Assembly (NCBI RefSeq): GCF_030690045.1
Contig: NZ_JAUYHK010000011.1
Location: forward strand, 496,001 to 560,000
Direction of reading: 5' to 3'
DNA length: 64,000 bases
Origin: Thalassospira sp.
Lineage (GTDB): Bacteria > Pseudomonadota > Alphaproteobacteria > Rhodospirillales > Thalassospiraceae
This document shows, one piece after another, positions 17,395 through 26,271 of the stretch. Under the pieces are notes generated by a model. That model was given only the letters and a program-made list of their open reading frames with translations, did no database searches and had not been told where the DNA came from. The position numbers and the translations under genes are program-made. The first letter of the stretch is position 1. Each line of letters starts with the position of its first letter.

Positions 17395-18663
17395 CTACTC
17401 CGCCACCGGATTTGGAATTTTATCTGTAATACCAAACCGGTGTGCCAATTCTTTCATCCCGGAATGAAAGGAAAAATCGCGGCGAACAATATCATTGCCA
17501 GCCAACCCCATGCGTTTGCGTAAAACCGGGTCGGCAATCATGGTGGCAAGGGCGGTCGCAAGGGCCGCCGGATCACGTTGTGGTACCAGTAATCCATTAA
17601 CCTGATCGCGGATCAGTTCCGGGATCGCAGAAATCGCGGTCGAAACCACCGGCAAACCGCATAATTGTGCCTCCATCAACACATTGGGCAACCCGTCGCG
17701 GTCACCATCCTGCTCGATGCGGCTGGCCAGAACAAACAAATCTGCCTTTTGACAGGCCGTAATCACTTCTTTCTGGTCACGTGGCCCTCGCCAGTCACAC
17801 CGTTCGGAAATACCCAATCCGGTTGCAAGTTTGCAATATTTGTCATCGTCGCCACCGCCAATATGGACAAAGCGCCAATGGATATCCTTGGGGATTTGCG
17901 CCAGCGCCCGCAACAAATCATCATAGCCCTTTTTCCCCACCAGCCGCCCGACCGACACAATGCCAACCGGGTTTGCCAAATCCGTTCCATCATGATCGGC
18001 CCGCATCGGCAAGGTTTCGGGAAAGCGGGAAAAATCAAGCCCATGATACAGCAAATTGATTTTTTGCGGGTTATCGGCAAGGGTTTTCAAATGATCGACA
18101 TTGGCCCGTGTACAGGTCACCAGCCAGTCCATATCGGCCAGTTTTTCGCGCATATCCCAATCGGGGCTGGTATAGATGTCCTTGGCATGGGCCGAACAAC
18201 ACCACGGCAAACCGCGCATCATAGCGGCATAACGCGCCACCGAAGCTGGCGTATGCAAAAAATGGGCATAAATCCGGGTGATATCAGACGGCAACTCCGC
18301 CGCCATTACCATTGCCTGCCCGAAACGCCGCCCGCGATTGGCGGTTTTATCGCGCCGCCAATCCTGCCACCATGCCAGCCGCGCACGACGATATCCCGGC
18401 AACCGGCGGACCTTCCACCACGCCAGCAACACTCGCAGCGGTTCCTGATACAGATATTCCGGCAGATAATCGACAAGACCGGTAATGCGATGATGGATCG
18501 GATGGCGTTTGGTATCGGTCGGATGGCGCAATGAAACGATGCGATAGGGAATTCCGGCCTGTTGAATACCAAGAATCTCCTGCGCAATAAAGGTTTCCGA
18601 CAACCGGGGATAACCTTTGACGACAATGGCAAGCCGGTCGGCACCTGTCGGGGTTCTGGTCAT
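17395..18663 (-). CDS. GT4-family glycosyltransferase (WcaL/colanic-acid-like)
   Basis: A 422-residue GT4 enzyme. The N-terminal IVVKGYPRLSETFIAQEILG is characteristic of the WcaL/AmsK group, and the C-terminal SRIEQDGDRDGLPNVLMEAQLCGLPVVST carries the donor-binding EX7E-like region. GIVSVGRLVGKKGYDDLLRAL begins the second domain. The ATG at 18663 is preferred over a GTG at 18669. It lies 12 bases after the first gene of this run and just before the next GT4 gene. Confidence 0.85.
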   Translation of the reverse strand: MTRTPTGADRLAIVVKGYPRLSETFIAQEILGIQQAGIPYRIVSLRHPTDTKRHPIHHRITGLVDYLPEYLYQEPLRVLLAWWKVRRLPGYRRARLAWWQDWRRDKTANRGRRFGQAMVMAAELPSDITRIYAHFLHTPASVARYAAMMRGLPWCCSAHAKDIYTSPDWDMREKLADMDWLVTCTRANVDHLKTLADNPQKINLLYHGLDFSRFPETLPMRADHDGTDLANPVGIVSVGRLVGKKGYDDLLRALAQIPKDIHWRFVHIGGGDDDKYCKLATGLGISERCDWRGPRDQKEVITACQKADLFVLASRIEQDGDRDGLPNVLMEAQLCGLPVVSTAISAIPELIRDQVNGLLVPQRDPAALATALATMIADPVLRKRMGLAGNDIVRRDFSFHSGMKELAHRFGITDKIPNPVAE

Positions 18664-18675
18664 CGGCACAACGCC

Positions 18676-19878
18676 CTATTCCGCCGCAATTTTCGGAGGC
18701 AGCCAGCGATCCACCATATCCCCAAGGGTATCAAGCCCCATCATCAGGCCGGGAACGGTCACAGTCGATGGCGATGGCTGATTGATAAGCCCCCGCAATG
18801 CGGCGGCCATTTCAAGTGGCGGGCAACCGCCATCTTCGGTCAACATGCGGACAAGGCCCAGTTTTTCGGCCTGTGCAGCCCGCACATATTGTTCAAGCCG
18901 CGGCACGGTGCGCGGGACAATAATCGACGGTTTGTCAAAGGACAGAATTTCACAAAAGGTATTATAACCGCCCATCCCCACCACACCGGCAGAACGTGCC
19001 ATCAGGGTTTCGACATTGGCGTCAAAGGTAATGATCGACACCTTGTCGAGTTTTTCGGCCCGTTCCATGAATATTTTCTGATCGGCCGGGGCCATAAACG
19101 GCCCCATCACCACCAGAGATGGCACCGGAATATCGGGATCTGCTTCATAAGCGCTGATCACCCAATCCACCAGATTGCGACCATCACCACCACCACCGGT
19201 GGTCACAAGAAAATACGGTTCATCAAGACCCAGCGCCCCATGTTCGGGCGTCGGGCTGCGCGTTGCAGTGCGGGGCAAATAACCGGTATACGTCATTTTT
19301 TCTTCGATACCGGGCAAAAGATCAATCCCGGCAAGCGGGTTGCAGATTTCACGCAACCCGTACACCCAGATATCGTCATAATATCGCGCCAGTGCCGGCA
19401 CGCAATTTTTGCGGTCCCATTCCTCGCGCAAATGTTCCGGATCGTCCATGACATCGCGCAGCCCCAAAACCAGACGGGTGCGCCGATGTTTCAGCATTTG
19501 CAGGGTTACTTCGACCTCACCGCGCAGGCCCAGCGGTTCCTTGTCGACGATAAACAGGTCCGGGTTATAGACATCGGCGGTGTGCTGAATGATCGATTCC
19601 CGCATCGCCAGCATCTGATCGACATCAATATCAAGATTAAGCGATGTGTATTCGCCATTCGACAATTTGATCACGCCGGGAATGCGGACAAAATCCACAT
19701 GCGATCGGAATTCAAAACTGCCGATGATCGGCGATCCGGACAGGATCAGCACCGAAACATCGTCTCGCCGCGCCACAAGCGCATGGGCAATCGTCCGGCA
19801 GCGCCGTAAATGCCCAAGGCCAAATGTGTCGTGACTGTAAATCAGGACACGATAGCCCCGCTTGCTGGTTAACGCCAT
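18676..19878 (-). CDS. MurG-like (GT-B) glycosyltransferase
   Basis: A 400-residue GT-B protein with the pattern VLIYSHDTFGLGHLRRCRTI at the N terminus, FLVTTGGGGDGRNLVDW opening the donor domain, and GVVGMGGYNTFCEILSFDKPSIIVPR as nucleotide-sugar site. It is a distant paralogue of the enzyme at 14557-15693. It is the first gene of the minus-strand run reaching 7113, so its promoter should lie in 19879-20024; I could not pick out a convincing one there. The donor and acceptor are unknown. Confidence 0.8.
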   Translation of the reverse strand: MALTSKRGYRVLIYSHDTFGLGHLRRCRTIAHALVARRDDVSVLILSGSPIIGSFEFRSHVDFVRIPGVIKLSNGEYTSLNLDIDVDQMLAMRESIIQHTADVYNPDLFIVDKEPLGLRGEVEVTLQMLKHRRTRLVLGLRDVMDDPEHLREEWDRKNCVPALARYYDDIWVYGLREICNPLAGIDLLPGIEEKMTYTGYLPRTATRSPTPEHGALGLDEPYFLVTTGGGGDGRNLVDWVISAYEADPDIPVPSLVVMGPFMAPADQKIFMERAEKLDKVSIITFDANVETLMARSAGVVGMGGYNTFCEILSFDKPSIIVPRTVPRLEQYVRAAQAEKLGLVRMLTEDGGCPPLEMAAALRGLINQPSPSTVTVPGLMMGLDTLGDMVDRWLPPKIAAE

Positions 19879-20024
19879 GATACCGTCCGCACTTCGCAGT
19901 GTCCCCTCGAACTCACCTGTCCCTGCAACAACAGGTTGACAGGAAATTCACTTATGACAAGCAAATCTGTCTTGATCGTGCAGATTTCCGGTGAACGATA
20001 CCGGGCCTGTCGGCCCCATTGCTC

Positions 20025-21599
20025 TCATGTGCGCGTGATGGTTTGCAAGAGTTTTTCGAGCAACTGCTCACGTTTTTCACTATTGTCAAAACTGTCGAGC
20101 TTTTCAGACAGTTGCGTAAGTGTACGGGCGTACAGATTGTGCCAGTCTTCACGCGACATTTCTTCGCCTTTCAGACGAGGCTTGATCGTCACCAGATGAT
20201 CCTTGCCATGCTGGATTTCAAATGTTTCATCGAGTGTCGGCAATGAAATCAGTTTTTCGTCAATCCCGGCGGCAATCAAGGCGGTGCGGAACGTCGCCCG
20301 CACCTCGTTTTCACCGTGAGTCAAAAAAATGGCCTTATGCACCGGCAAACGTTTCTGCACCCAGCCAATCAGCGACTGCTGATCGGCATGACCGGAATAG
20401 ACATCTAGATTGCGCAAACGCGCCCGCACCTTGATTTCATCACCGTGAATGCGAACGGTTTTCGCCCCCGACAATAAAATCCTGCCCAGCGACCCCACTG
20501 CCTGAAACCCGACCAGCATCACCGTGCATTCCGGTCGCCACAGATTGTTTTTCAAATGATAACGAATGCGCCCGGCATCACACATACCGCTGGCGGAAAT
20601 AATGATTGCGCCGCTTTTAACCCGGGCCAATTGCATGCTGGCGGTAACATCGGGCACCATATGAAAATTGGGATGTTCCAGCGCACGGGCATCATCCGCA
20701 TCCAGATGACGGGAAAAAACACTGGTGGCACGCTGCGCCAACGGGCTGTCAACAAACACATCATATTTCGGCAACTTGCCACGATTAAACAGGGCGGCCA
20801 AATCGACCATCAATTCCTGGGTTCTGGCGACCGCAAAACTGGGAATCACCAGATTCCCCCCGGCAGACATCGCCTCGCGCACTTCAACTGCCAGCATCTC
20901 ACGGCGTTCTTCGGTAGACATATCTTCGCGATTGCGATCGCCATAGGTCGATTCCACAAACAGGTAATCGACATCCACCGGTCCTTCGGGCGCATCGTTA
21001 AAAACGGATTCCCCGGTTCCTAGATCACCGGAAAACAGCAATCGCGCCGTTTGACCGCCATTGTTTTCGTCGGTCACCTCGATTTCAATCGACGCCGATC
21101 CCAGCAAATGTCCTGCATCCCAATACCGCGCCCGGACACCGGGCAGAATCTCAATCCACTCATGATAATCAACCGGGCGCAATTGCTCCAAGGTGGTTTC
21201 GGCATCTTCCTTGGTATAAATCGGCTCGACTGCGGCCCGGCCCCGCCGGGCGTTGCGACGGTTCAGGCGTTCAACCTCGGTTTCCTGAATGTAACCGGAA
21301 TCTGGCAACATATAGGTCAGAAGATCACAGGTCGGCTCGGTGGCAAAAATATTCCCAGCATACCCGGCCTTGACCAGTTTGGGGACCAACCCCGAATGAT
21401 CGATATGGGCATGGGTCAGCAACACGGCGCTGATATCGCGGGCGGCAAAGGGAAACGGGCCGTAATTAAGTTCCTTGACGGTTTTACTGCCCTGAAACAT
21501 GCCGCAATCCACCAGAAAATTGCCTGCATGACTGCGCACCAGATAACAGGAACCGGTTACACCGCCTGCCGCGCCACAGAATGTCACTGAAACCGTCAT
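20025..21599 (-). CDS. Beta-CASP metallo-beta-lactamase-fold hydrolase (RNA-specificity type)
   Basis: A 524-residue protein related to eukaryotic CPSF73/Ysh1 and bacterial MBL-fold RNases. The zinc motif LLTHAHIDHSGLVPKL is near residue 55; the beta-CASP domain follows with PSFAVARTQELMV and SPLAQRATSVF, and the C-terminal RMMBL part has YSGHADQQSL and HGENEVRATF. An RNA endonuclease or exonuclease role is the family expectation. I use the ATG at 21599 with the strong site GGAGG before it. An FNR-like palindrome lies 66-79 bases upstream of the start. Confidence 0.88.
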   Translation of the reverse strand: MTVSVTFCGAAGGVTGSCYLVRSHAGNFLVDCGMFQGSKTVKELNYGPFPFAARDISAVLLTHAHIDHSGLVPKLVKAGYAGNIFATEPTCDLLTYMLPDSGYIQETEVERLNRRNARRGRAAVEPIYTKEDAETTLEQLRPVDYHEWIEILPGVRARYWDAGHLLGSASIEIEVTDENNGGQTARLLFSGDLGTGESVFNDAPEGPVDVDYLFVESTYGDRNREDMSTEERREMLAVEVREAMSAGGNLVIPSFAVARTQELMVDLAALFNRGKLPKYDVFVDSPLAQRATSVFSRHLDADDARALEHPNFHMVPDVTASMQLARVKSGAIIISASGMCDAGRIRYHLKNNLWRPECTVMLVGFQAVGSLGRILLSGAKTVRIHGDEIKVRARLRNLDVYSGHADQQSLIGWVQKRLPVHKAIFLTHGENEVRATFRTALIAAGIDEKLISLPTLDETFEIQHGKDHLVTIKPRLKGEEMSREDWHNLYARTLTQLSEKLDSFDNSEKREQLLEKLLQTITRT

Positions 21600-21664
21600 T
21601 CGTCCCTCCTCTTTATTTTTATAGGTCTGATCCTTCTCGCTACCGGAAGAATGCAGGTCTTTCA

Positions 21665-21678
21665 ATGATCTGGATCAT
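21665..21678. promoter_or_regulatory. FNR/FixK-like palindrome upstream of the beta-CASP gene
   Basis: ATGATC-TG-GATCAT is a perfect palindrome that fits the FNR-family pattern TTGAT-N4-ATCAA except for the outermost bases. It lies in the short gap between moeA and the beta-CASP gene. The same 12-base core, TGATCTGGATCA, occurs again upstream of the iron-binding protein gene. Confidence 0.5.
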
Positions 21679-21682
21679 TTGT

Positions 21683-22981
21683 CTAAAACGCCTGCAATCC
21701 GCCAAAGGGTAAATAATCAACCCTTTCTCCCGCCGATACCGCCCCCCGATCCGCCGCAATTTCAATCAGACCTTCGGCCCACACCATCGAGGACAACATG
21801 CCAGAACTGGGCGACCGAAACGGCATGGCACGCCATTGCCCGTCTTCGTCGCGTTCAAGTCGGGCGCGCAACCATTCCTGTCGTCCAGTGGAACGGCGCA
21901 AATCAAACCCGGCAATTACCGGCAGGCGCACCACCATTTGATCCTCTGCCCGTGCGCCCATCATGTGCAACAACAACGGCACAGCATATAGCAAGGCCGA
22001 CACCATAACCGACACCGGGTTTCCCGGCAGACCAATCACCACACAATCGCCGATCTGCCCGCGCATGAGTGGCTTGCCCGGTTTGATCGCCAGTTTCCAC
22101 GCATGGATCGCACCCAGACTGTCCACCACCGGCTTTAACAGATCCGCCTTGCCCACCGATACCCCGCCCGATGTCATGATCACATCATGCGATTGTGCCG
22201 CCCCGGCAAGCGCAGATTTAAGAACATCAAAATCATCGCGCAACAATCCCAAATCAGTGACATCGCACCCGGCGGCGCGCAACATACCAATGATCGCAAA
22301 ACGGTTGCTGTCATACAATCCACCCGGCGGCAACGGATCGCCGGGAATAGCCAGTTCATCACCAGTTGAAAACACCGCAACTTTCAGGGGCCGGGCAACA
22401 TCCAGACTTTCATATCCCTGTCCGGCGGCCACGGCCACATCTTGCGGACGCAGGCGTTTGCCCGCCGCCAGAACAACCGCCCCACTCCGCACATCCTCGC
22501 CCGCCCGGCGAATATGATCCTGCCGCCGGATGTTGCGGGCGGCATCAGCTGTGATAGTAATTTCGCTTTCATCGTCATTGGCGATGATATTTTCCTGCAT
22601 CACCACTGTATCTGCCCCGACCGGGATCGACGCCCCGGTCGCAATACGAATGGCGCACCCGGCGGGTATCGTCCCCTCAAAAGGATGACCGGCCAGCGAG
22701 GCACCCTCCACCGGAAAGACAAGGTCACTCGCCCCACCCACATCGCGCAGATCATCATAGCGTAGCGCATAACCATCCATCGCAGAATTATCAACCGATG
22801 GCACATCAACACGGGCAATCACATCACGGCGCAGGACCGCACCAAAACAATCCGTCAAAGGCCGGGTTTGCACCGCATTGCTTACCGCAACCTCGTCACA
22901 GGCACAGGTCAGCGCCATGTCAAGCGGCGTCAGGCCCGGTTGATGGCAAAGATCGACAAGGGTTTTATGGTCATCACGCAT
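21683..22981 (-). CDS. moeA: Molybdopterin molybdenumtransferase MoeA
   Basis: A 432-residue enzyme that inserts molybdate into adenylylated molybdopterin in the last step of cofactor synthesis. Typical segments are PSVDNSAMDGYALRYDDL near residue 60, IPAGCAIRIATGASIPVGADTVVMQE (abridged in meaning: the molybdate/cofactor site), VFSTGDELAIPGDPLPPGG, and the GD-loop region VIMTSGGVSVGKADLLK. LPGNPVSVMV closes the active site. It lies alone between an iron ABC permease and the beta-CASP gene; an FNR-like site at its 3' side concerns the next gene rather than this one. Confidence 0.92.
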   Translation of the reverse strand: MRDDHKTLVDLCHQPGLTPLDMALTCACDEVAVSNAVQTRPLTDCFGAVLRRDVIARVDVPSVDNSAMDGYALRYDDLRDVGGASDLVFPVEGASLAGHPFEGTIPAGCAIRIATGASIPVGADTVVMQENIIANDDESEITITADAARNIRRQDHIRRAGEDVRSGAVVLAAGKRLRPQDVAVAAGQGYESLDVARPLKVAVFSTGDELAIPGDPLPPGGLYDSNRFAIIGMLRAAGCDVTDLGLLRDDFDVLKSALAGAAQSHDVIMTSGGVSVGKADLLKPVVDSLGAIHAWKLAIKPGKPLMRGQIGDCVVIGLPGNPVSVMVSALLYAVPLLLHMMGARAEDQMVVRLPVIAGFDLRRSTGRQEWLRARLERDEDGQWRAMPFRSPSSGMLSSMVWAEGLIEIAADRGAVSAGERVDYLPFGGLQAF

Positions 22982-23044
22982 CGGTGCATACTCGCAATCA
23001 GGAAGAATGATCGAGGGCGATAGTGGGCGGCGAAAATGTCCTGG

Positions 23045-24754
23045 TCAATCACCATGTCCCGGGCGGGATTTTGAAATCGCCCGGCTGAGCATAATCACCG
23101 GGATCACCCCAACCAGTACAATCGTCAACGAACCAAGGGCCGCCCGTTCGATCATTTCATCCTTGGCAAATTGATAGACATGGGTTGCCAGCGTATCGAA
23201 ATTGAACGGCCGCAAAATCAGGGTCGCTGGTAATTCTTTCATCGAATCAACAAATACCAGCACTCCGGCCGCCAGAATCCCGCCGCGCACCATCGGAAAA
23301 TGGATGCGTTTCAGGGTGCCAAAAGGGGTTTCGCCAAGCGTCCGTGCCGCATCATCCATGCTGGGGCGAACCTTGCCAAGAGTGGCCTCGACCGCACCAT
23401 GGGCGACCGCCATAAACCGCACCGCATAGGCAAAAATAATCGCAAATACCGTCCCGCTCAGCATCAGGCCGGTTGAAAAATTGAAAACCTCGCGCATCAC
23501 GGCATCAACCGCATTGTCAAACCGCGCAAGCGGAATCAGCACGCCCAGCGCCAGAACCGCACCGGGCACAGCATAGCCCACCGATGCCAGCCGCACCGAA
23601 AACCGCAATAACGACCCCGGAAACAGGCGCAAGGCATAGGCCAGAAACAGTGCGCAGACCACAGTCACCACCGTTGCGGCCCCTGATACCAGCAAACTGT
23701 TGCCGGCAAAGGCGAAAAAGCTGCTGGTCCAGGATTGGTCGAAATAATTGATCGAGTAATAGACCAGAACCGAAGACGGGATCACAAAGCCCAGCAAGAT
23801 TGGCAAGGCACAGACCGCAACCGCCGCGCATTTCGCCCCACAACCCAGTTCATATCCTGGTAATTGCTGAAACCGGGTGGTGGTATCGTGAAACCGTTGA
23901 CGTCGGCGGGAATAACGTTCTGTCAAAATCAGCACAATCACCACGGCAAGCATGGTCACGGCAATTTGGGCCGCCCCGCCGGCATTGCCCATACCCAGCC
24001 AGACATTGAATATCCCGGCAGTCAGGGTATGCACGGCAAAGAAATCAACCGTACCAAAATCATTGAGTGTTTCCATCAACGCAATGATCACACCGACCAC
24101 AATTGCCGGTCGCGCCAAAGGCAAGGCCACGGTGGCAAAGGAATTCCACGGGCCGCGCCCCAAAACACGCGCAGCCTCGATCGCACAGACCGATTGCGCC
24201 AGAAATGCCGCTCGCGCCAACATATACACATAAGGATACAGCGTCAGGCTGAGCACGATAATCGCCCCGCCCTTGGTTCGGATATCGGGAAACCAGTAAT
24301 CGCGCATCGATTGCCAGCCAAACCATGTGCGCAACATGCGTTGCACCGGCCCGGCAAATTCCAGAAGATCGGTATAGACATAGGCAACGATATAGGCGGG
24401 AACCGCCATGGGCAGCAACATCGCCCATTCAAAGAACCGTTTGCCGGGAATGCGGCACATCGTCACAACCCATGCCGACGAAACCCCGATCAGCGCCACC
24501 CCGATCCCGACACCCAGCATGATAATGCCGGTATTTTTCAGATATCGGGGCAACATGGTGCTGGCCAGATGCGGCCAGATATTTTCACTCGGAAACAACG
24601 CCAGATACAAAACCGCCAAAATCGGGGCCGATACCAGCAGAGCAATCAGAAATGCCCCCATCGTCCATCCCGCAGACTGCCCGCGAGGCCACCAGCGCAT
24701 CGATGTAACCGGCTCCTTGCGGCCAAGCGGGTCAAGTGTTTCGGTCGTGTTCAA
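23045..24754 (-). CDS. Ferric-iron ABC transporter permease (FbpB/AfuB type)
   Basis: A 569-residue permease with about twelve membrane segments, formed by two fused permease units as in FbpB. Each half has the EAA docking loop: EAARVLGRGPWNSFATVALPLARPA in the first (the alanine-rich start is typical) and DAARTLGETPFGTLKRIHFPM in the second. The first codon is TTG at 24754; an in-frame ATG at 24700 is the alternative. The gene follows the iron-binding protein gene. No ATPase gene is found on either side in this window. Confidence 0.85.
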   Translation of the reverse strand: MNTTETLDPLGRKEPVTSMRWWPRGQSAGWTMGAFLIALLVSAPILAVLYLALFPSENIWPHLASTMLPRYLKNTGIIMLGVGIGVALIGVSSAWVVTMCRIPGKRFFEWAMLLPMAVPAYIVAYVYTDLLEFAGPVQRMLRTWFGWQSMRDYWFPDIRTKGGAIIVLSLTLYPYVYMLARAAFLAQSVCAIEAARVLGRGPWNSFATVALPLARPAIVVGVIIALMETLNDFGTVDFFAVHTLTAGIFNVWLGMGNAGGAAQIAVTMLAVVIVLILTERYSRRRQRFHDTTTRFQQLPGYELGCGAKCAAVAVCALPILLGFVIPSSVLVYYSINYFDQSWTSSFFAFAGNSLLVSGAATVVTVVCALFLAYALRLFPGSLLRFSVRLASVGYAVPGAVLALGVLIPLARFDNAVDAVMREVFNFSTGLMLSGTVFAIIFAYAVRFMAVAHGAVEATLGKVRPSMDDAARTLGETPFGTLKRIHFPMVRGGILAAGVLVFVDSMKELPATLILRPFNFDTLATHVYQFAKDEMIERAALGSLTIVLVGVIPVIMLSRAISKSRPGHGD

Positions 24755-24927
24755 TAAACAGACATCCTGTTGTGACTATCCGGGCAATGGCCCCACCATC
24801 GCATGGCATTCGACATGACACGAATGATAAACATTCGCAAGGTGGCGAAACTACAGTCCGGCACCCTGTTCTTGCAAGGCTCAATTGCCTTGTAGGTCCC
24901 ACCTTTCACAACGACTTGATCAAAGAC

Positions 24928-24962
24928 AAAAAAGGGGCGAAGCTCTTGCCTCACCCCTTTTT
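24928..24962 (-). terminator. Intrinsic terminator after the iron-binding protein gene
   Basis: Arms AAAAAGGGG (to 24937) and CCCCTTTTT (24954-24962). Read on the minus strand the hairpin ends in TTTTTTG. It sits between the binding-protein stop (25003) and the permease start, so it should lower permease expression relative to the abundant binding protein. Confidence 0.75.
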
Positions 24963-25002
24963 GAAAAAGTACCGGTTATTTCAGGCGCATGGCTCGAAAT
25001 TT

Positions 25003-26019
25003 CTATTCGTTGTAACCCACTTCGTCGATCATGCGGATGGCATCCGAACGAAGGGCCGCCAATTGCGTCAGCGACAAATCATCGGCCTTGAATTCGCCCC
25101 ATGCCTTGACGGTATCCGACCATTCAACACCCGGCTTAACCGGATATTCGTTGTTAAGGTCGGCATAGATATGCTGGGCTTTGTCATCCGACAGGAATTC
25201 GATCAATTTGACCGCATTGTCTTTGTTCGGTGCCGAAGCGATCAGCGATACACCCGAAATATTCATCGACATGCCCCGATCCGCTTGATTCGGGAAAACA
25301 AGGTTTGCCGACTCTGCCCAGGCGCGCTGCTCCTCGTTGGCCAGCATCGCCCCGTAATAATAGGTATTGGCCAGCGCAAGATCACAAACGCCTTCCATGA
25401 TCGCCTTGACCTGACCTCGGTCATTGCCCTGCGGTTTCTGGGCCAGATTGGCTTTCAGGCCTTCCAGCCAGATTTTCGCATCTTCGTAACCATGATGCGC
25501 AATCATCGAGGCAACAAGGGCGACGTTATAAACGTGGGTACCCGAACGGGTGCAGATTTTGCCTTTCCATTTCGGATCGGCCAGTTCTTCGTACGAAGTG
25601 ATTTCACCCGGTGCCACACGTTCCTTGGAAGCATAAATCGCACGGCCACGCTGGGTCAGGCCGAACCACTGGCCATTGTCATCACGCAAATGGGTCGGGA
25701 TATTGGCACTCAGAACGTCACTTTGCACCGGGGCGGTTACACCAGCATCAACCGCATCCTGAATACGGCCAATATCAACCGACAACAGCAAGTCAGCCGG
25801 GCTGTTTGCGCCTTCCTGCTTGATGCGTTCAACCAGGCCGTTTTCCGCGAAAATCACATTGACCTTGATGCCGGTTTCTTCGGTAAAGGCATCAAACAGT
25901 GGTTCCACCAGAAAGGGCTGACGCAGCGAATAAACATTCACTTCCTGCGCCTGGGCCGAAAACCCGGCCAGCGCCGTCGCCGCAAATGCGGCACCAAAAA
26001 CTGTTTTCTTCACGCTCAT
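25003..26019 (-). CDS. Ferric-iron-binding periplasmic protein (FutA/FbpA/IdiA type)
   Basis: A 338-residue protein with a clear signal peptide (KKTVFGAAFAATALAGFSAQA, cleavage before QEVNVYS; the first 24 residues). EVNVYSLRQPFLVEPLFDAF starts the mature domain, and the adjacent tyrosines in LANTYYYGAML are the iron ligands of this class. It binds Fe(III) in the periplasm and hands it to the permease encoded next. A Fur-like site lies about 50 bases upstream of the ATG. Alternative ligands are possible in the wider class, but the tyrosine pattern favours iron. Confidence 0.9.
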   Translation of the reverse strand: MSVKKTVFGAAFAATALAGFSAQAQEVNVYSLRQPFLVEPLFDAFTEETGIKVNVIFAENGLVERIKQEGANSPADLLLSVDIGRIQDAVDAGVTAPVQSDVLSANIPTHLRDDNGQWFGLTQRGRAIYASKERVAPGEITSYEELADPKWKGKICTRSGTHVYNVALVASMIAHHGYEDAKIWLEGLKANLAQKPQGNDRGQVKAIMEGVCDLALANTYYYGAMLANEEQRAWAESANLVFPNQADRGMSMNISGVSLIASAPNKDNAVKLIEFLSDDKAQHIYADLNNEYPVKPGVEWSDTVKAWGEFKADDLSLTQLAALRSDAIRMIDEVGYNE

Positions 26020-26067
26020 CAGGACATCCCCCTAAGGATACTGGGTTTTAAAATTTGAATTGCGAAC

Positions 26068-26086
26068 ACGGATGATTACCATTCGC
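26068..26086 (-). promoter_or_regulatory. Candidate Fur box
   Basis: On the minus strand GCGAATGGTAATCATCCGT matches the classical 19-base Fur box at 12 positions by my count. It lies 49-67 bases upstream of the iron-binding protein ATG, a good place for an iron-responsive repressor. Alphaproteobacterial iron regulators often use other motifs, so this is tentative. Confidence 0.4.
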
Positions 26087-26103
26087 ACGGCGCAAAGCTA
26101 ACC

Positions 26104-26133
26104 ATTTGCAAATGTAGATGCAAGTGAATTGCA
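26104..26133. promoter_or_regulatory. Two palindromes upstream of the iron-binding protein gene
   Basis: ATTTGCAAAT (26104-26113) is a perfect 10-base palindrome, and TGCAA-GTGAA-TTGCA (26119-26133) is a perfect 5-5-5 inverted repeat. The TGCAA half-site is shared by both, which suggests one regulator bound at two places. TGCAA-type palindromes are known for Fur/Mur-family regulators in alphaproteobacteria; assignment here is inference. Confidence 0.45.
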
Positions 26134-26152
26134 GTTACCCTGAACACAAATA

Positions 26153-26168
26153 TGTGATCTGGATCACC
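26153..26168. promoter_or_regulatory. CRP/FNR-like site
   Basis: TGTGATCTGGATCACC fits the CRP pattern TGTGA-N6-TCACA at nine of ten positions and also contains the core TGATCTGGATCA found upstream of the beta-CASP gene. It is centred about 141 bases before the iron-binding protein ATG. Whether CRP, FNR or another family member binds cannot be told. Confidence 0.5.
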
Positions 26169-26271
26169 CCAATACTATATTGCTGCACATACATTCAAAT
26201 TGGCGCAAGTAACCGGATAAAACCCGACTATCATCAGGGGCATTGGATTTATATCTGTGAAGCCACGGTTT

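Noticed and set aside
18562..19809. Plus-strand open frame of 415 codons opposite the MurG-like gene
   Set aside because: Composition (rich in H, R, G, I) is typical of an antisense shadow, and the minus-strand glycosyltransferase is clearly real.
20003..20016. Terminator after the beta-CASP gene (GGGCC-TGTC-GGCCC region)
   Set aside because: The stem is only five bases and no T run follows on either strand.
24736..26058. Plus-strand open frame of 440 codons opposite the iron-binding protein
   Set aside because: It covers a terminator, an intergenic region and the antisense of a well-recognised gene; no family resemblance.
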